NCBI GenBank assembly: GCA_964017185.1
Contig: OZ024875.1
Coordinates: 32,187,456 to 32,251,455 of the forward strand
From: Rugalucina vietnamica
Taxonomy: Eukaryota; Mollusca; Bivalvia; Lucinida; Lucinidae
Length of the DNA stretch: 64,000 bases
Direction: 5' to 3'
Made by a program: the position numbers and the translations under genes. Positions 34,401-46,864 of this stretch are shown here, piece after piece. Within the stretch, counting starts at the first letter, position 1, and each line of letters opens with the position of its first letter. The notes beneath the pieces were generated by a model. The model saw nothing but the letters and a program-made list of their open reading frames with translations, was not told the origin of the DNA and ran no database searches.

Positions 34401-37400
34401 GGTCCAGTAGAATATGGTGCTGTAGATCTCTACTGGGGACGGTGTGGTAGGGTATGTCGCTGTAGATCTCTCCTGGGGACGGTGTGGTAGGAAGTGGGGC
34501 GATAGATCTCTACTGGGGACGGAATGGAAGGGTATGGTGTTGTCGATCCCCTACTGGGGACGATGATGAAGAGAATGACACTGTTAATCTCTACTGGGGA
34601 CGGTGTGGTAAGGTATGGCGCTGTATTTCTCTACTGAAGACGGTGTGGTAGACTATCGCAATGTAGATCATTACTGGGGACGTTGTGGTAGGGAATGGGA
34701 CAATAGATCTCTACTGGGGACGCAATTGTGGGGTATGGTGTTGTAGATCCCTACTGGGGACGATGCTGAAGAGAATGACACTGCATATCTCTACTGGGGA
34801 CGGTGTGGTAGGATATGACGCTGTATATCTCTACTGGAGACGGTGTGGTAGAATACCGTACTGTAGATCTCTACTTGGGACGGTCCAGTAGAATATGGTG
34901 CTGTAGACTATACTGGGGACGGTGTGGTAGGGTATGTCGCCTTAGATCTAGGGCCGTTGTGGTAGGAAATGGGGCGACAGATCTCTACTGGGGACGTTAT
35001 GGTAGGGTATGGTGTTGTTATTTCCTAATGGGGACGATGCTGAAGAGAATGACACAGTATATCTCTACTGGGGACGGTGTGGTAGGATATGGCGTTGTAT
35101 ATCTCTACTGGAGACGGTGTGGTAGTAAACCGTACTGTAGGTCTCTACTGGGGACGGTACAGTAAAATACGGTGCTGTAGATCTCTACTGGGGGGCGGTT
35201 TGGTAGGTTATGGCGCTGTGGATCTTTACTGGGGACGGTGTGGTAGGGTATGTCGCTGTAGACCTCTACTGGGGACGTTGTGGTAGGGAATGGGGAGATA
35301 GATCTCTACTGGGGACGAAATGGTAGGGTACTGTGTTGTAGATCCCTACTGGGGACGATGCTGAAGAGAATGACACTGTATATCTCTACTGGGGACGGAG
35401 TGGTAGGGTATGGCGCTGAATATCTCTTGAGACGGCGTGGTACACTACCGCATTGTAGATCTCTACTGGGGACGGTCCAGTAGAATATAGTGCTGTATAT
35501 ATCTACTGAGGACGGTGTGGTAGAGTATGTCGCTGTAGATCTCTCCTGGGGACGTTGTGGTAGGAAATGGGGCGATAGATATCTACTGGGGACGGAATTG
35601 AAAAATATGGTGTTGTTGATCCCTACTGGGGACGATGATGAAGAGAATGACACTGTTAATCTCTACTCGGGACGGTGTGGTAGGGTATGGCGCTGTATGT
35701 CTCTACTGGAGACGGTGTGGTAGACTACCGCAATGTAGATCTCTACTGGGGACGTTGTGCTAGGGAATGGGGCAATAGATCGCTACTGAGGACGCAATGG
35801 TGGGGTATGGTGTTGTAGATCCCTACTGGGGACGATGCTGAAGAGAATATCACTGCATATCTCTACTGGGGACGGTGTGGTAGGATATGGCACTGTATAT
35901 CTCTACTGGAGACGGTGTGATAGAATACCGTACTGTAGATCTCTACTGGGAACGGTCCAGTAGAATATGGTGCTGTAGATCTCTACTGGGGACGGTGTGG
36001 TAGGGTACGTCGCTTTAGATCTCTACTGGGGACGTTGTGGTAGGAAATGGGGCGATAGATCTCTACTGGGGACGGAATGGTAGGGTATGGTGTTGTTGAT
36101 CCCTACTGGGGACGATGCTGAAGAGAATGACACAGTATATCTCTATTGGGGACGGTGTGGTAGGATATTGCGTTGTATATCTCTACTGGAGACGGTGTGG
36201 TAGTAAACCGTACTGTAGATCTCTACTGGGGACTGTCCAGTGAAATATGGTGCTGTAGATCTCTACTGGGGACGGTGTGGTAGGTTATGGCGTTGTGGTA
36301 GAATACCGTACTGTAGATCTCTACTGGGGACGGTCCAGTAGAATATGGTGCTGTGGATCTCTACTGGGGATGGCGTGGTAGGTTATGGCGCTGTGGATCT
36401 TTACTGGGGACGGTGTGGTAGGGTATGTCACTGTAGATCTCTACTGGGGACGTTGTGCTAGGAAATGGGGCTATAGATCTCTACTGAGGTCGCAATGGTT
36501 GGGTATGGTGTTGTAGATCCCTACTGGGGACGATGCTGAAGAGAATGACACTGCATATCTCTACTGGGGACGGTGTGGTAGGATATGGCACTGTATATCT
36601 CTACTGGAGACGGTGTGGTAGAATACCGTACTGTAGATCTCTACTGGGAACGGTCCAGTAGAATATGGTGCTGTAGATCTCTACTGGGGACGGTGTGGTA
36701 GGGTATGTCGCTTTAGATCTCTACTGGGGACGTTATGATAGGAAATGGGGCGATAAATCTGTACTGGGGACGGAATGGTAGGGTATGGTGTTGTTGATCC
36801 CTACTGGGGACGATGCTGAAGAGAATGACACAGTATATCTCTACTGGGGACGGTGTGGTAGGTTATGGCGCTGTGGATCTTTACTGGGGATAGTGTGGTA
36901 GGTTATGGCGCTGTGGATCTTTACTGGGGACGGTTTGGTAGGGTATGTCGCTGTAGATCTCTACTGGGGACGTTGTGGTAGGGAATGGGGCGATAGATCT
37001 CTACTGGGGACGTAATGGTAGGGTATGGTGTTGTAGATCCCTACTGGGGACGATGCTGAAGAGAATAACACTATGTATCTCTACTGGGGACGGAGTGGTA
37101 GGGTATGGCGCAGTATATCTCTACTGGAGACGGTGTGGTACACTACCGCATTGTAGATATCTACTGGGGACGGTCCAGTAGAATATGGTGCTGTATATCT
37201 CTACTGGGGACGGTGTGGTAGGGTATGACGCTGTATATCTCTACTGGGGACGTTGTGGTAGGAAATGGGGCGATAGATCTCTACTGGGGACGGAATGGAA
37301 GGGTATGGTGTTGTTGATCCCTACTGTAGACGATGATGAAGAGGATGACACTGTTTATCTCTACTGGGGACGGTGTGGTAGGGTATGGCGCTGTATGTCT

Positions 37401-39360
37401 CTACTGGAGACGGTGTGGTAGACTACCGCAATGTAGATCTCTACTGGGGACGTTGTGGTAGGGAATGGGACAATAGATCTCTACGTTGGGACACAATGGT
37501 GGGGTATGGTGTTGTAGATCCCTACTGGGGACGATGCTGAAGAGAATGCCACTGCAAATCTCTACTGGGGACGGAGTAGTAGGATATGGCGCTGTATATC
37601 TCTACTGGAGACGGTGTGGTAGAATAACGTACTGTAGATCTCTACTGGGGACGGTCCAGTAGAATGTGGTGCTGTAGATCTCTACTGGGGACGGTATGGT
37701 AGGGCATGTCGCTTTAGATCTCTACTGCGGACGTTGTGGTAGGAAATGGGGCGATGGATCTCTACTGGGGACGGAATGGTAGGGTATGGTGTTGTTGATC
37801 CCTACTGGGGACGATGCTGAAGAGAATGACACAGTATATCTCTACTGGGGACGGTGTGGTAGGATATGGCGTTGTATATCTCTACTGGAGACGGTGTGGT
37901 AGTAAACCGTACAGTAGAGCTCTACTGGGGACGGTCAAGTAGAATATGGTGCTGTAGATCTCTACTGGGGATGGTGTGGTAGGGTATGTCGCTGAAGATC
38001 TCTACTGGGGACGTTGTGGTAGGGAATGGGGCAATAGATCTCTACTGGGGACGGAAGGGTAGGGTATTGTGTTGTAGATCCCTACTGCGGACGATGCTAA
38101 AGAGAACGACACTGTATATCTCTACTGGGGACGGAGTGGTAGGGTATGGCGCTGTATATCTTTACTGAAGACGGTGTGGTACACTACCGCATTGTAGATC
38201 TCTACTGGGGACGGTCCAGTAGAGTATGGTGCTGTAGATCTCTACTGGGGACGGTGTGGTAGGGTATGTCGCTGTAGATCTCTACTGGGGACGTTGTGGT
38301 AGGAAATGGAGCGATAGATCTCTACTGGGGACGGAATAGAAGGGTATGGTGTTGTTGATCCCTACTGAGGACGATGATGAAGAGAATGACACTGTATATC
38401 CCTACTGGGGACGTTGTGGTAGGGTTTGGCGCTGTATGTCTCTACTGGAGACGGTGTGGTAGACTACCCCAATGTAGATCTCTACTGGGGACGTTGTGGT
38501 AGGGAATGGGGCAATAGATCTCTACTGGGGACGCAATGGTGGGGTATGGTGTTGTAGATCCCTACTGGGGACGATGCTGAAGAGAATGACACTGCATATC
38601 TCAACTGGGGACGGTGTGGTAGGATATGGCGCTGTATATCTTTACTGAGGACGGTGTGGTAGAATATCCGACTGTAGATATCTACTGGGGACGGTCCAGT
38701 AGAATATGGTGCTTTTGATCTCTACTGGGGACGGTGTGGTAGGTTATGTTGCTTTAGATCTCTACTGGGGACGCTGTAGTAGGAAATGGGGCGATAGATC
38801 TCTACTGGGGACGGAATGGTAGGGCGTGGTGTTGTTGATCCCTACTGGGGACGATGCTGAAGAGATTGACACATTATATCTCTACTGGGGACGGTGTGGT
38901 AGGATATGGCGTTGTATATCTCTACTGGAGACGGTGTGCTGTAGATCTCTACTGGGGACGGTCCAGTAGAATATGGTGCTGTAGATCTCTACTGGGGACG
39001 GTGTGGTAGGGTATGTCGCTTTAGATCTCTTCTGTAGACGGTGTGGTAGGGTATGGCGCTGTATATCTCTACTGGAGACGGTGTGGTAGAATACCGTACT
39101 GTAGATCTCTACTGGGGACGGTCTAGTAGAATATGGTGCTGTGGATCTCTACTGGGGATGGCGTGGTAGGTTATGGCGCTTTGGGTCTTTACTGGGGACG
39201 GTGTGGTAGGGTATGTCGCTGTAGATCTCTACTGGGGACGTTGTGGTAGGGAATGGGGCGATAGATCTCTACTGGGGACGGAATGGTAGGGGATGGTGTT
39301 GTAGATCCCTACTGGGGACGATGCTGAAGAGAATGACACTGTATATCTCTACTGGGGACA
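28485..39360 (+). repeat. 40-bp satellite array 2 with higher-order repeats
   Basis: About 270 head-to-tail monomers of type CTACTGGGGACGGTGTGGTA + GGGTATGTCGCTGTAGATCT, most with an AGATCT palindrome. Distinct monomer types recur in fixed order, e.g. GATGCTGAAGAGAATGACAC, GGTCCAGTAGAATATGGTGC and GTGGTAGACTACCGCA. The GATG[CA]TGAAGA type recurs at 37332, 37532, 37812, 38092, 38372, 38572 and 38852, i.e. steps of 200 and 280 bp (5 and 7 monomers). The GATGATGAAG subtype recurs 1,040 bp apart (26 monomers). The left part uses other multiples (320 bp near 31.3-31.6 kb; a 480-bp duplication at 32.43-33.39 kb). The array stops abruptly at about 39360. Confidence 0.95.
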
Positions 39361-39589
39361 TTGTTACGACATCATCCTTAAACCACTGATAGTTCTCCAT
39401 TGTAGAATATAAATATAAAACTTAGATCCTTTAAGAGCAATGAAAATGGGTGTTGAGGCTACTTTAGGCTCTTCAGACAGCCTATATGGTATACTATATG
39501 CCAACAATGAAAATCGCGGTGTTTAGGACAAACACGTTGTCTTTCGCTGTTCAATAGATCTGCAGTACTAAATTACAATCTAAAGCCGT

Positions 39590-40233
39590 GTTCATATGCT
39601 GTATTTGCAACCGGGTGTAATTTTTCATCCGCTTGTGTAGCGGCCATATGCAGCGAGATCATGTTCATATTCGCCTGGTTTTGACATTAAATTTTGACTA
39701 AAATGCTCCTTATTAGCAGAGGTCATTTGATGTAGATGGGCTGTTTGTGCCTCAGGCAAAGCATGTTCGCTACTGACTGGTAATCTGACTACTGGTAAAC
39801 CGCTGCGGCTTGAGACTGCCCAAGAAAAATGGTTTCAAGTCAAACTGGTCATACCTATAAGCCTTATTGGCTTAGCTGTGTGGTTATACCTTTAGCATTT
39901 TTGGATGCCATGACATCCTAACTTTGAGTGAAAGGCCCATAAAGTGGATACAATCTCCAGACATGACCTAAGCTGTTGTCTGGGACGTAAAGTATCAATT
40001 CAAACAAACAAAAATGTGTAACGATTAAGCGTTTTGCGTTCATATACACACAATACACACGGGTGCAAAATACACCCGGCTGCAATTCAATTTGCTCCAC
40101 CTGGAAAGTAGGAGAAAATTTGTAGTTTTGCAGGGTGTAGTTTTCATGGCATACCATACACCCGGGGTTCAAATTTACATCCAGTGTGCAAAAATACACC
40201 CAAGTTCAAATGTTGCACATGAACATGGCTTTA
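39590..40233. mobile_element. TIR element with ACACCCG-word interior, interrupted by repeat R
   Basis: TAAAGCCGTGTTCATATGC at the left and GCACATGAACATGGCTTTA at the right are inverted. The interior near the ends repeats ACACCCGG/CCGGGTGTA and TACACCC words. Dispersed repeat R (about 39720-40010) has inserted in the middle. Confidence 0.7.
39720..40010 (+). repeat. Dispersed repeat R
   Basis: GATGTAGATGGGCTGTTTGT, CTACTGGTAAACCGCTGCGG, CATACCTATAAGCCTTATTG, TTTGGATGCCATGACATCCT and CGTAAAGTATCAATTCAAAC match the copies at 8060, 11795 (inverted) and 41515. Confidence 0.7.
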
Positions 40234-40270
40234 GAAATAGACTCCACGTCACTCAGGATAAACGGCAATC

Positions 40271-40512
40271 CCAAGCACGGCCTAGCGGTAGACCAACTAA
40301 CTCCAAATCGAGAGGGCCTGTGTTCGATCCCCACTTGAGCTGCCGTGTTGTGTCATTGAGCAAGACACATTGGCCCATAACTGTCTTATACCCATGGAAC
40401 ATTGCCGCTTTGCCGACATGACTGAAAATTTGTTGACTCCCTCGTTAACCCTTGATACAAACAAACAAACAAACAAACAAACAAACAAACAAACAAACAG
40501 ACAAACAAACAA
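40271..40512 (+). mobile_element. tRNA-derived SINE with (AAAC)n tail
   Basis: Head CACGGCCTAGCGGTAGACCA, box B TGTTCGATCCCCAC, body TTGTGTCATTGAGCAAGACA, then CATGACTGAAAATTTGTTGA and an (AAAC)13-type tail at 40463-40512. Same family as 1361. Confidence 0.8.
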
Positions 40513-40574
40513 AACACTTAATCTTTAATCACTAAATTTTGCATGTTTGAAAAACATTTTATTTAAATTGTTCG

Positions 40575-40850
40575 TTCAGGGTAGCGCGGTCGCCTATCGG
40601 TCGATAATCGGACTCAGAACGAAAAGGTCTTTGGGTGAGAACCCAAATGGATAGCAGGTATGAGGCCTTTCACAAAACACGTTGAATCTTTAACACTGTT
40701 AAAAACTTGAGCTCTTGCTAGACATGACAGTGACTGAAACATCGTTGACTGGGGCGTTAATCCACAAAAAACGCCAAACTCACTGTCACGACTGTATAAA
40801 AATGCATATCTGCCAGACTATCTCTTTGTCGGCCAGAAAAAATAAAATAA
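40575..40850 (+). mobile_element. tRNA-derived SINE, diverged
   Basis: GGGTAGCGCGGTCGCCTATC head followed by ACATGACAGTGACTGAAACATCGTTGACTGGGGCG-type body and AAACGCCAAACTCA tail, immediately downstream of another SINE. Confidence 0.55.
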
Positions 40851-41514
40851 AATATATATACCCTTCAATTTTAAGTTTTACTTTATACAAGTGGGTTTAA
40901 GGGTCTGCAGAATACAATTATATTTAATCTTCTTGACAATGAATTTTAAACTTGAACGTAATTAAATGAAAACAAAAATAAAAAATCTATATACATGTAA
41001 AATTGGACCATCAAAGGTACTCATTATGTAAGTTACACTGTCAATATATCTAAACGATTTTATTTATAAATAGCGCTTTAACGATTCTATTTATAATTAG
41101 CTTAAAATAGCTTTTACCGTACTGGGCAATGATATTAAACCGTACCCAGCAACGACGTACTCGGCAAGGATGTTGCAAGTAGATACTACTGGAAACTCCA
41201 CACAATGGCATTTGTAAAACGAAAGCTTGGAATGTTGCTGAGAAAAGCGATCAATCACAAACTACCTTAACACTCCCCACAGCACATAAGAAGGTGTACG
41301 AAAAACATTTTGCCGATTCTGTATCTGGTTCAAGTGTAAATAGTGTCCGTCACTTGTTCTGTTGCCATTAGCGCTACACAAATGAAAATGTACCACCAAA
41401 GCATGATCGTTTGGTGACACATTTATAACGTGAAAACTTCAAAAACATGTTTTCAGCCTTAGCAGAAGTGCTCAACCATATCAGCCTAAGCAGAATCCCT
41501 CAGAAGGTTGGTCG

Positions 41515-41850
41515 GGTGGGAATATGGGCCCCGCTCATCGGGTCCTTAAGAAATAGATGGGCTTCTTTTGCCTCCAGGCATAGCTTATACGCTACTTACT
41601 GACCATCTTATTACTGGTTAACCGCTCAGGTCTGAGCCTGACCAGGAAAAGTGTTTTAAAATCAAACTATCCATACGTATAAGCCGTGGTGGCTTACTTT
41701 GGTGGTTATATTTAAAGCATTGTTAGGATGTCATGGCATCCGATTTTCGGGCAAAAGTCCCATAAAATGGAGTCAACGTCTCAATATGACAATAGCTGTT
41801 GACTAGGCTGCTAAGCATCAACTCAAAATAATAATAATAATAATAATAAA
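41515..41850 (+). repeat. Dispersed repeat R with (AAT)n tail
   Basis: GTGGGAATATGGGCCCCGCT...AATAGATGGGCTTCTTTTGC...TACTGGTTAACCGCTCAGGT...ATAAGCCGTGGTGGC...GATGTCATGGCATCC...GTTGACTAGGCTGCTAAGCA, ending in (AAT)7 at about 41827-41848. This is the best full-length copy. Confidence 0.75.
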
Positions 41851-41904
41851 ACAACCGCATCAGGCAATGTCTGGAACATCAATGGTACTTATATTGACCA
41901 AGGA

Positions 41905-42085
41905 CTGAACAATTTTTGTTCCGTTTAACGTCCCTTTCAATATTATTTCAGCTCATATGAGATGGGCCAACCGGAAGGTGGGGCAAAAACGGGAGAACCC
42001 TGCGAAAAAAAACCACCTGGCACACGTGCAAGCAGAACTTGGCTTATCTCACATGTGCCCCGAACCCAGACAAAATGAACTAGCA
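41905..42085 (-). mobile_element. SINE of the 19365 type (body only)
   Basis: TTAACGTCCCTTTCAATATT, CATATGAGATGGGCCAACCG, GGTGGGGCAAAAACGGGAGA and CAAGCAGAACTTGGCTTATC match 19365-19514. The tRNA head has been lost. Confidence 0.7.
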
Positions 42086-42229
42086 TGCGCAGAGTTGTGC
42101 TTTTGTATGGCCGGCGAGTCATTTCAATATCCGGAAATCGGAAAACAATCTTAAGGTGACGATTATTATACCTTATTACTATTTGTTTTCCTTAGGTTTT
42201 AACACCAAAAATTTTAAGTGAAAAATGAA

Positions 42230-43620
42230 ATGTGTTACATACGTTACCATTAAATCGCCCGTCACCCGCATTGATATTTGCTCACTAATATTGGCAAGCT
42301 TTGTGAAAGGTAACTTAAGAAATAGTGACCGACGGTGTTGATAATGTCATTTCATAACACTGGATACTAATAATGGTGTAAAACATGCTTTGGGATTTTG
42401 TGGTTTGGGTGTGCGCGCTTTAAGTTCATTGACAACCAGATTACACACTTGAATATTTGCTATGATTTCTAAATTAGTGCTAAATCAAAATTACATACAG
42501 CGTTGAGCATTCTATCGGCATTAAAATCATTAAAACTGATATTTGATATTTAATAATTATGTGTTACATACGTTACCATATTTGCCAATCAAAAGTACAC
42601 ATTTCTGGCAAAGCAGTGAGCATTCAACTTAAAGAAAGCATATATGTTATTGATATACAACAAGATGACTGTATATATTTTTCTTCTTTTCTTCAAACTT
42701 TACTGTAAATAGTTGACTTTAAACACATTATTCTTTCATAATCTGAAGTGAGTTATTGTGGACTATATGCAATAACTTTCCACTAAGGAATGACATGATG
42801 ATTAGTTTTTTTCAGGTTTGTAAAAGAAAAGGAATAAGTGTCTTTTAGACAGGTGTATCTAAAGTATAAATGTGCAAAGAAAAGTATATTAAAATAGCTT
42901 ACTGTTCTGTAATTAAACTCTGAACAGTCTATTTTGAAAATGTAACATACGTGACACCATCGATGCATATATTATGTGATTAAAAGTATCAACACATGTG
43001 CCAGTAACATTCTTTCATCAGATGACATTAATATATTTAGGTTTGGAATTTATTTTAGAGATTCATAGTGCATTTTTTAAACTTAGAGTATATTTCTGTT
43101 TTGAATGGGTAACATACGACGTGTGTAACGGCTTCTGGAGGGCAAATGCCCCGTACCATTGGGCGACAACGTGCATAGAAAATCTTTATATTGATCAACG
43201 AAGCCACCCGTAGTATATTAAAAGTGAAATTCGTAAAGAGAAGTATATTAAAATAGCTTACTGTTCTGTAATTAACATTTACACAGACTGGTTTGAAAAT
43301 GTAACATACGTAACACCATCGATGCATGAAAATGATCAAATATATCAATATATGTGCCCGTAACCTTCTTTCATCAGATGATATTGATACATTTAGGTTT
43401 GGAATTTAGATTAGAGATTCATAGTGTATTTTACAAACTTAGAGCACATTTCTGGTTTGAATGGGTAACATACGTAACGGCTTCTGGAGGACAAATGCAT
43501 CATATCACAGGGCGACAACGTGCCTAGAAGCTCTTTATATTGATCAAAGAAGCCACCTATAGTATCAAACCTAGTATGTGGAGGGTGTTGTGCGAAACGA
43601 AAAATTTCCCTACCCACCGT
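42230..43620. repeat. GTTACATACGTTACC repeat region with a ~360 bp tandem duplication
   Basis: ATGTGTTACATACGTTACCA at 42231 and 42560. Then two tandem units of about 360 bp starting AAGTATATTAAAATAGCTTA (about 42880 and 43240), each with AATGTAACATACGTRACACC, CATTCTTTCATCAGATGA, TTTAGGTTTGGAATT and GAATGGGTAACATACG. The duplication is imperfect (roughly 85-90% by eye). Confidence 0.8.
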
Positions 43621-43809
43621 CTCCTCTAATAATAAAAGCATACACAGAACGATAAATTATGCGATCATAATCAAAGGTTTTTTTTTTTTAAATTGAAAAT
43701 ATAGAAAGAACTTGTGAATATTATGTTTCTTTCATTTCTCTTATTTTCTCTCACTTCTAAAGAATGTACAGGCATTTTAGAACAAATCTATAGAGGATAT
43801 TTACTTTTT

Positions 43810-43907
43810 TGAGGTTAATACCAAATATATTTCATCGAGTGAGTTGAAAACATCAAATTTAGATGTTTTCAAGTCACGAGATGAAATATATTTGGTATTT
43901 ACCGATA
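43810..43907. repeat. Hairpin, ~40-bp arms
   Basis: AATACCAAATATATTTCATC...GTTGAAAACATC pairs with GATGTTTTCAAGTCACGAGA...TGAAATATATTTGGTATT around a 6-12 nt loop. Confidence 0.75.
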
Positions 43908-44299
43908 AAAAGTAAATTTTCTTTTTATTTTATACAATACACGGGCATTTTCCTATTCACAAAGCAGGCGGTGAAAATGCAAAAACCAAAGATTTTTGAA
44001 AACGCAAATAATTTTGGTACCACATTGTTCTTAACGTTCTAACTAAGAAAATGAATACCCACACTTTATGTTTTCGTTCGTAAATAACGGAGTTATAGGC
44101 ATTTGAATTTCTGAAGTGAGGCACATTTAATGACGTCAAGTGAATGGAAACGTCAGAAGTAATCCAAACTCTACATCGAAAATATCGGCTGATATCAATC
44201 ACTAGTGAAAATATCAATATCAATTCTGCGGTGAAAATATCACTTTTATCCATTTTTGATATACATTAATTTCACTGCTAAGTATAAAATAAAAAATGC

Positions 44300-46190
44300 T
44301 TACCATTACGTCACGAGTACTTCAGATAATCAGGCTGAATCTATATGTAACGTCTTCAGTCTTTAAACCCATGTTAAAATATTCAAACACTGGAAGACCC
44401 GGTGTAAATCAAAGTGCTAAATTGACTCATTTTCTATGAATGTAGAATGCATTGTTTTAAATGACTGTAAATTGATCAACCTGAAACCTGAGATATGTTT
44501 GTTTTACTTTTGTTTTCAAACAGTTCAATCATAGATCAAAATGGAAAGAATGAATAAAAGATATCAAGATCGCGGAAAAAGAGATTAAAAGAACTAAAAA
44601 CTAAACCGCCGATCTTTTCGGCATGACAAGATCAGCTTATATATATGGAAGAAAATATTTTCGGTAAGAGGGCTGTCGGGAGGGCTGTTTTAGCCCAATC
44701 CCAGCAAAAATAGAAAAATTGGCATATTTGAGCATTATTTAAATAGACATTTGAGCATTATTTAAATAGACACTTTTTGCAACGTTATTAGAGTGGTTTG
44801 TCTTCATCATACTTGTCCCCAGTTAAATTGATAATCGGTGTCCCAGGAAAAGTGGTTTATCTTCATTATACTACTGTTTATTGTGCCTACCTCTCTGTCG
44901 TGCTCGTTCCCTTTCGTTCCTGTTGAAACTTAGCCGGATGGCTACTTTGTTGGGAAAGAGCTAGTCATTCTGCTCTTCGAGTGTGTTGTCGGAAAATGTT
45001 TTGTTGTGTATTATGTATTTTCTTTCCCAGCTGGTGTCTATGTTGGGACTTTAATTTAATTGCATCGATTCCTGGTCCCTCTATTCTTAGTTATAACAAT
45101 ATAAGTATTGCAAGTATGGTACAAATAAATTAAGATTAGAACAAAACATATTCCCATTTAATGCATACATTTAAACGTTAGCCTTGCTGTAAAGTAGGTC
45201 AAGTTCATTCCAGGATTATAATTCATTAATGTTGAGTCCCCAATGCTACAATATTTTAAGTCTCAAAATCATATGATCTTTAACAATAATTAGTATGGTG
45301 ACAATTTTGGTTACGTGCCCTTCTCCAGCCATCTATAATCTAGTTCCCTTTTTTCCAAGAAAGTTTCAAAAGACTATGATCTGGCTCTGTCAGTCAGTTG
45401 GCGAAAAAGAGTTTCAAATGTTTTTTTTTTTTTTATCGTAATTAAATTGGCATGACGTCATTTGATCTTGTGAACTGCACTATTTGCAATTACTTTCGGT
45501 CCTTCCTCCCGAGGAGGCCTCACGCGGCGGCGAATTTTGCATTTCAATGGTCGATCGTTTTCAAAGAAAATCTCTTCGGAAATGGTAGACAGTGCTGCAC
45601 ATGGACGGGTGCTGTAATTTTGCTATTCCATAAGCTCACCTTGTGAGCCCGACGGCCAAGGTGAGAGAAACACGTGAAAGCATTAGATAGCTCTGCTTAG
45701 GACATACACTAGTATACTTTAGACAGGTTCATATCTCATTTGTCATACTTTATTTGAAAACCGCTCGTTTCTCGTGTAACCAAGGACGTTGGGAGGTTGC
45801 CGTAACCGACCTATTTTGAAAACGTTCAAATATCGGTTACATCTGTCACAACATTCTATAGACTCGACATTCCTTCATTAATTGGCTGGTAAGTAAGATT
45901 TGTAAAATGTCAAATAATCATCGGGTCGGGGATACAGAAATACAGTTTTCCGACAGCACTTGCATTCAGAAAAATGCAGAAAATAGTTCAAACTAGTATG
46001 ATTAGAAGTTAGCATAGGCTCTGGAAATTAAATTCAAGATTATGATTTTAATAGATATCCACGATTTTTATTTCAATGAGACAATAACATTTACTTTGCT
46101 AGATACGGTAACGGTTTATAAGTACGTAAAAGTGATGCAACTTTCATCAGTGATTATCATTGTTTGTCTCACCAACCAAAAGCCGCAAAC
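44300..46190. other. Intergenic, nothing recognised
   Basis: Only short chance ORFs, a poly-T run at 45421-45434 and no clear repeats. GTAATTAAATTGGCATGACG and surroundings show no coding signal. Confidence 0.5.
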
Positions 46191-46321
46191 CTGTTGCTGT
46201 CTGACACGCAGTGAGTTTGCAGTTTCTCTCCGAGTGTTCGAACTGTAATCCTACATGCCTAATCATTCATGTGGAAAGTCGTTGTCTTTTGGTCATTTTG
46301 ATTCGCTAGATTGGAGCCAAG
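46190..46321 (+). other. Candidate 5' UTR exon of the secreted-protein gene
   Basis: A consensus donor CCAAG|GTAAGT at 46321/46322 has no other obvious use. The coding exon at 49834 begins with a strong acceptor (TTTCTTTTCCTTTTTACGACAG), so a 3.5 kb 5' UTR intron joining the two is plausible. The exon start is not defined. Confidence 0.35.
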
Positions 46322-46864
46322 GTAAGTAGTTTTCTTCGCAACACACATTGTAATTACCGAGTATGATATTACTTGTTTTACCGGTCAACTTGAAAAATGC
46401 ATTTAATAATTTTATGTTCGAGAAGTTTAATGAAATCTGTGGGTGACACTCTTTAGAAAATAATTTTAAATAATGTCCATTCGCATGCGCAAAATTTGCA
46501 CGTGGGCAAATTTGCCTGTGTGTAAATCAAGACGAGTTTTAAGCATTATCAGCGAAAAGGAATGATGCAATGGACAATTATCCAATTCCCACTCACCACG
46601 CGTTCACTTTTCATTGCACAGAATTTCCTACCAAGAAGACGGCTGCACTCGATATTTCATAACATATGTTGAGTTGCAGTGAATTCTCATTCAAACACAA
46701 TTTTATCAGTTTTCAGCCCGGTTTTCAGCTAATACATGCTATCAGTCAAGAACAAAAAAAAGTGAAAAGTAATAACTTAAAAGTAAATTTTGCAACAAAA
46801 TTTTGCGCATTGGGGAAAATTAATTTGCGTTTGCATGACAATTGATTTTATTTTTGCATGTAGT

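Noticed and set aside
28485-39360. Many overlapping 60-115 codon plus-strand ORFs (e.g. MVGYGAVDLYWGRCGRV-like) suggesting a repeat protein
   Set aside because: They follow the 40-bp monomer: three monomers give a 40-residue period, the same DNA is open in several frames, and there is no signal, domain or splice context. They are satellite artefacts.
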